Under the pieces are notes generated by a model, which worked only from the letters and a program-made list of their open reading frames with translations, was not told the DNA's origin and made no database searches. Below are positions 59,001-64,000 of a DNA stretch of 64,000 nt, piece by piece. Position 1 is the first letter of the stretch, and each line of letters opens with the position of its first letter. The translations under genes and the position numbers were made by a program. Source of the DNA: Manduca sexta (taxonomy: Eukaryota; Arthropoda; Insecta; Lepidoptera; Sphingidae); assembly GCF_014839805.1 (NCBI RefSeq), contig NC_051141.1:7820777-7884776 (forward strand), written 5' to 3'.

Positions 59001-59224
59001 GTTTACTGACCCGTAAATCATCAATAGAATAGAGTCATAGAGTGATAGTCTCGGAAACAATCCAATAAAGCGTAATAAAAGCCATTCCGTATAACTTTGA
59101 TATTTTATTTCTAAGAGAGTAGCAACGCAGTCAATGTGCCGTTAGCTACAAATACTATACTCACTAATTATTATTAACTTGTTATATATTACAAATAGTT
59201 AGCGTAGGGGTGTTAGAAGTTGAT
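56076..59224. other. Non-coding DNA
   Basis: I see only short chance frames and no recognised repeats. Confidence 0.45.
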
Positions 59225-59460
59225 CTAAAGAATTCCGCCAGTGTATCCCGTGCCTGTCGTAAGAGGCGACTAATTGGGGCTTAGAGAGAGTCGCGGGGCG
59301 AGCAGTGGGAGCCTTCTCGGTCGACTACAGCGACTCTAGAGGGGAAAGACAATGCGGGTAGTAGGTCTTCCGATGTTGTAGACTCCAAAAGAGTCATTTA
59401 GCATGTGGGGGCATCTTAGTCCCTTCAATTAGAGAGGTGTCGCAATGCGGTATCACGCAG
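59225..59460 (+). repeat. GC-richer interspersed repeat, probable LINE 3' region
   Basis: It contains CCGTGCCTGTCGTAAGAGGC then GACTAATTGGGGCTTAGAG, related to the copy near 21600. The body is GC-richer than its surroundings and has no long open frame. Confidence 0.4.
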
Positions 59461-59512
59461 GTACCACAGGAAATTTACTTACAGTTTTAAAATCAAATTA
59501 AACTAAATGATT

Positions 59513-59700
59513 ATCACCTCGTTGGTTTCGTGACGGCGAATTAAAGTATAGACTGCGAGGTCTTGGGTTCCAAGCCCTGGTATGTCAAAACTTTATGTAT
59601 CTACTGCCTAGACAAATAATATCCCTGGACAGGATTCCATGGACGATGGGAAACTCACACGTTTTAATAAAGTCACTCATTCGACTATTTCATTATTAAG
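59513..59700 (+). repeat. tRNA-derived SINE, second family
   Basis: The head CCTCGTTGGTTTCGTGACGG resembles a tRNA 5' half. A B-box-like GGTTCCAAGCC lies at 59566-59576 after GCGAGGTCTTG. It differs from the SINE at 51283. Confidence 0.55.
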
Positions 59701-62700
59701 ACGCAGTTGACGTCCTTGTATAGAAATTAAATCATAGTAATGTTGATCAACAAAAGAAAATTGAAATATACAAGTAGCTTAATTTGCCGTCTTATCGCTC
59801 GATTCAATATCTTACAAACAACCATAACATAGCGATAAGAAAATAAAAACAAAGGGGCAGTAAATGGCGCTGAAATTATAGATTTAATCAAATAATTACA
59901 CCTAAACAGAAACGTAACACTATGTGTTTGTATTCCGCATTTTCTATAAAAAACTTCCCTAAACAATAATCTGAAGGTAATCAAGTTCAATGCTTAACGT
60001 TATTATTTATCACCAAAACGAGACGAGAACGTTATGCAGTGATGCATACATTTTTAGCGCTCTTTTCCCCTTGGGTACAACATACAAACCGCACCAGCAT
60101 CTTGAGCAAATTGAGCAAAGATCCTCACGGGCCAAAATGTCGACAACACAAAACGACTGTACTTTTCGACTACAACCGAGATATCCATCGACGGAATACA
60201 GATTATGAAGCAAACTGAATGACGAAAATATTGAGATCGGTCGTGATAAAGAAGCTGTCGCCCTCACGTCTTTCCAAACTTGGTCCGAATTGCGAAATAA
60301 CTTCGTTTCACAGCGACCCCGGCGGTGGACAAACGCTCTAATACTAAATACGTACAGTTTGAGACATGAAATCTTCAGGAATAAGCTCTAGTTGAATGTA
60401 AACTTTATTTAATATCGACTAGGATTGCTAATTGCAGTAGGTACATATACAGTCTTACTTATAAACTTGTTTTAGCGTTAAGAGGTGTTTAAGAATTGCT
60501 TAAATTGCTGTTAAAAACATCACCGGTTCCTAGTTTAAACCTAATTAAAAGGCGGGTTTTGCAAGTCTTTCAACCTTTGTGTAACTAATTGTGGCTTTGC
60601 GAAATTTCTATAAGTAAGATTGATAATAGCTATGTATATTATTCTGAACCTATACTTAGGTGTATGATTGCTTTTTTTTGTTGGAATCCAAAATATATAT
60701 GTTCTTCCGTTCTAGTAAATATACCTTTAATTAACTATTGGTTGGGATATAATATTTTTTTAAGTATTGATTACGATATGTAGTAGTGATACATTATAAT
60801 AGGTATAGGATGCGAGATGGTAATTTCCTTATTTTAAAGAATGATGAATCTAAAAGTTTGGTTGTATGGAGATCACATTTTAACTTTATTTCTTACTTTG
60901 TGGTATATTTAGAGCATTCATTACTTTTTGATGATGGCCTATGTTCTTCTCAATTCATTGACAGAGTCACAAACTATAAGGTTTGGTCAAATTTGTCGAA
61001 CATTTCTGCGTCGATTAGCAAACAATAACGCCATCCACGTCGGTTGTCTGTAAGACTACTCTGGTCGAGCCAGCCCTTCAATAGAAAAACTCATTACGGC
61101 GTAATGCAATCATACTATATTAATGATATATAATATTATATTTTATCATTTAATATTTGAATCCAAGCTACCGCAATCATTACGGCTGTAAATTTTAATA
61201 CTCGCAGATGACCTATATTGGCAACTTTTACTCAACCGCATGACGGGTGCGGACTCGATCAGCGGAAATTATATATTAAATATGTAACTGTAGCTACAAA
61301 AAAATGATTTGCAAAATACTATGAAATTTATACGCTAATAGATGAAATAGCTACGTGAATTTATAGACAAATAATGGACCATTAAGTGGGAACAAGGAAT
61401 TTAATTTCTCTAACGACATGATTCTATTGATTTATTGTCATATTCTCTTTTATTATATTCATGTAGCTTGATTATTGAAAAAACAAATAAACACAAGGGT
61501 TGGTGGCGATTAATATTTATCATCAGATGATTTATTTAACCGCCCCCTGAAATGTAAATATTTCATTGCTTCTGGGCTCCACCGAATGTTTTTTTACTTT
61601 AAATAGCACTTGAACTTCTTCATAATTAATCCTCAAATTGTTGAAAGTGCTTTATTAAAATAGGTAAATACGAAAATGTTTTCACAGTGTCAACTACATA
61701 AGAATATTACTTGACTTTAGAGGAAAACTATTATTAGGGTAACTGTGAAGCACAAGAACTCAAAAAAAATCCATTTTGCATATTTTGATTAAAATTGAGT
61801 TAAATAAAAAACGATGCGGTGCGGTAGTCAGCTTGAGAAACCCGTTTATGAGGTATACTTAATACGCGCGAAGTTTTATGTATCATGCGATGCCTCATAT
61901 CAAAAGGATTTGGTCATAACCTACATAATATATATTCATATAATAAACAACATGTAGATAGGCTTGCTTGTTAGTCTTCAAATATGTAGTAGAAAATTTA
62001 TTAATGTGTGCATTTACAAAAGAAAAATAAGATTTAATTTTTAATTAATTAGCCTCTAATTACACTAAATATATATGATTGTATAAGCAGTTACGTATTT
62101 TAAATATGTATTTCACAAATACTACCTACATTGAAGGCTACCATAAAATAGATACTACTAAGCAATTTAAAAAAGCAACTCAGTTACCAAAGGAATGTCG
62201 CATAAATATTCAACATATACCTACATACTTGAATTAATCGCATTAAAGTATACATAAAATACGCAATTTTCGGAAGTCGTCGGGAAACCTAAATTTGTTT
62301 TTATTTCCATTCTCGTTTTATATATTTTAAAATTAAATTTCAAGTTTAAAGTGGGGATATACTGATAATATAATATGTTTTTCATACAATACCCTTATTC
62401 TTTTCTCAACCCAGATTCCCTTCAATAACCAAATTAAGTAGGCAACAGTTTACATTTAAAAAAGCACATTGTGTTCTTATACCAAAATTAATTGCGAACC
62501 TCAGTTAACATCGAAAAAATAGAGAAAGAAAGCTATGAAAACAAGAAATGTACAAGAAAAAATCGCATTTGAGTATAACTGGAGAAAGGTGAAAGATACG
62601 TGATTTCTTGTGCTTAGTGATTTGTGATAAAATACGTTTCATTTAAACAAACTAATCCTTGGATAGAACAGCAATAGTTCTTTTTTAATTCATACATGAA

Positions 62701-64000
62701 GTCAATTCGAAAGTTCACATCTAGCTTCCCTCCAACGCAACTAATTTAAATTGAAAAAAGGTCATCTGAGAGAGGCTGTTCCAACGAGTATTCTTAGACC
62801 AAAACGAACTATGGACCTCAATTACAACTGGAGATATGTAAAAAAAAAACTACGAAAACGCAAAAAATTTAGAGGAGCGAATCGCGTTTAAGTGAAACCT
62901 GAGAAGGGAAAATGTTAGGCAATTTGTAATACTTGATAATAAACATCTATATCAAGGTGTATGTATTATTTAAAAAAAAAAACCAAATCGGTTGGATAGA
63001 ATAGCCGTACGGACTCCTAGATATTTGGTTTTGTTAATAATATAGGTATTGAAGTAATTCCACGCTTCAAAAGGTTTCTTATTTTTAAATAATACAAAAA
63101 ACGGCCTTATAAAAAAATCGGAACTGTTCTTGAGTACTAACGACTAATATGCTTCACTGACTGCACTTAATAGTCAAATGTCCACTGTACTCAATATATC
63201 CTTGAAGATCTTAATATAGGGCGATCTGTACCTGCTGCGTGGTCAAACAATGCGATGTAATTACCTAAAGCCGCAGTCAAGTGTAGTCTAGTATACGGAT
63301 AACGCCAAACACATACACAGGTCGTTGAGTTAAACTCGCAACAGAGCACACTTGAAAAATAATGCGATGAATTGTGATGGCGACGACAGCAACAACCACT
63401 ACCTTCACGTCACAGGTTATAACATGCGGGGTAGTCCCTCGTATGCCGGCGTGCTTGACCTCTTTTCCAGACTACAGAATAATAAATGTGGCTACTCACA
63501 AGCGACAAAATAAAAAAAAAACGGTTGGAGAACTTGGCGAAACTTGACGCTAATGAGAATTCGGATGGAGTACCGTGATTTATATTACACACAGAGATCT
63601 TTTGTCATAAGAGCAAGCAACGGCCTTAGGTGAATATAAAATCAATTTGGTTGGCAAACGGCAAGATTATATCAATATGGCTTTGGAGGTAATATGTGCC
63701 TATAACAATCAATAAACAAAAACATAAATCATCGAAAAAAATAACGGAGTTGTACTCACAATTCTATTATTATAATTAATAGTAATAATAAGAACATTAC
63801 ATCAAAAGTATGGTGTAAGTAGAAGCGTTAGCTAAAGAATGAAACGAATGACAAGGCGAGCAAGGAATGACCATTTCCCAATATTTAAGTCAACTATCAC
63901 TTAACGTACTATTAACACAAATATTTACTTTATAGTTTCGATAGTGTACATTTTTGTATGGAAATTTAAATAGCGCCTCGCGACTGTATTTGGAACTAAA
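59701..64000. other. Non-coding DNA to the window end
   Basis: No gene is supported. A second copy of the MITE-like repeat lies at 60533-60636, and two diverged copies of an unnamed segment are at about 62481-62670 and 62795-63010. Remaining frames are short and without motifs. Confidence 0.45.
60533..60636 (+). repeat. MITE-like repeat, copy 2
   Basis: GTTTAAACCTAATTAAAAGG, GTGGCTTTGCGAAATTTCTA and TAAGTAAGATTGATAATAGC correspond in order to the copy at 43973-44092. Confidence 0.5.

Overview
The window is nuclear DNA of an insect, most probably a moth or butterfly. It is AT-rich, with small exons split by introns with GT-AG (one GC-AG) junctions. Its interspersed repeats look lepidopteran: Helitron-like ends finishing in GGGTCAGCTAAT, tRNA-derived SINEs, RTE-type LINE fragments, a mariner fragment and Copia elements. 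No bacterial-style operon, CRISPR array or tRNA/rRNA gene was seen. The order assignment is inference from repeat families recognised by eye.

Genes. (1) A complete 13-exon procollagen lysyl hydroxylase gene (PLOD) runs on the + strand from 4302 to 16650 and encodes 725 residues. (2) Its 6.1-kb intron 7 holds, on the opposite strand (10188 to 7821), a complete four-exon gene for a secreted protein with one immunoglobulin domain, resembling the OIG-4 family. (3) Convergent with the PLOD 3' end lies a four-exon gene on the - strand (20134 to 17113) for a 190-residue protein I do not recognise; one of its introns is GC-AG. (4) A GC-rich exon at 36236-36736 (+) with a good donor site looks like the start of a gene whose later exons I cannot find here. 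(5) A possible signal-peptide exon lies at 1059-1212 (+). A second GC-rich island at 53520-53815 may be a promoter or 5' exon.

Mobile DNA. From 20.5 to 34.3 kb the window is a nest of transposon pieces: an RTE-like LINE tail (-), a decayed Copia copy with fold-back rearrangements, the 5' half of a mariner, a nearly intact Copia element (27267-31651; gag and pol separated by a single in-frame TAG) and a Ty3/gypsy reverse-transcriptase relic. A second Copia element (44978-49204) has LTRs differing by one base and a perfect 5-bp target duplication, but its reading frame is broken by about nine single-base indels and one deletion of about 230 bases. Both Copia elements carry the same primer-binding site, which matches the anticodon arm of isoleucine tRNA and has a C where inosine-34 would pair.

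The rest, particularly 36.7-44.7 kb and 53.8-64 kb, is AT-rich DNA without recognisable genes. It contains microsatellites, small fold-back elements, SINEs and Helitron-like fragments, and may be intronic to the gene starting near 36.5 kb. No wholly new biological system is evident. The points most worth following are the tRNA-Ile primer signature, the contradictory state of the second Copia element, the fold-back rearrangements of the relic, a near-perfect 52-bp-arm hairpin at 44717-44833, and the unrecognised small gene.
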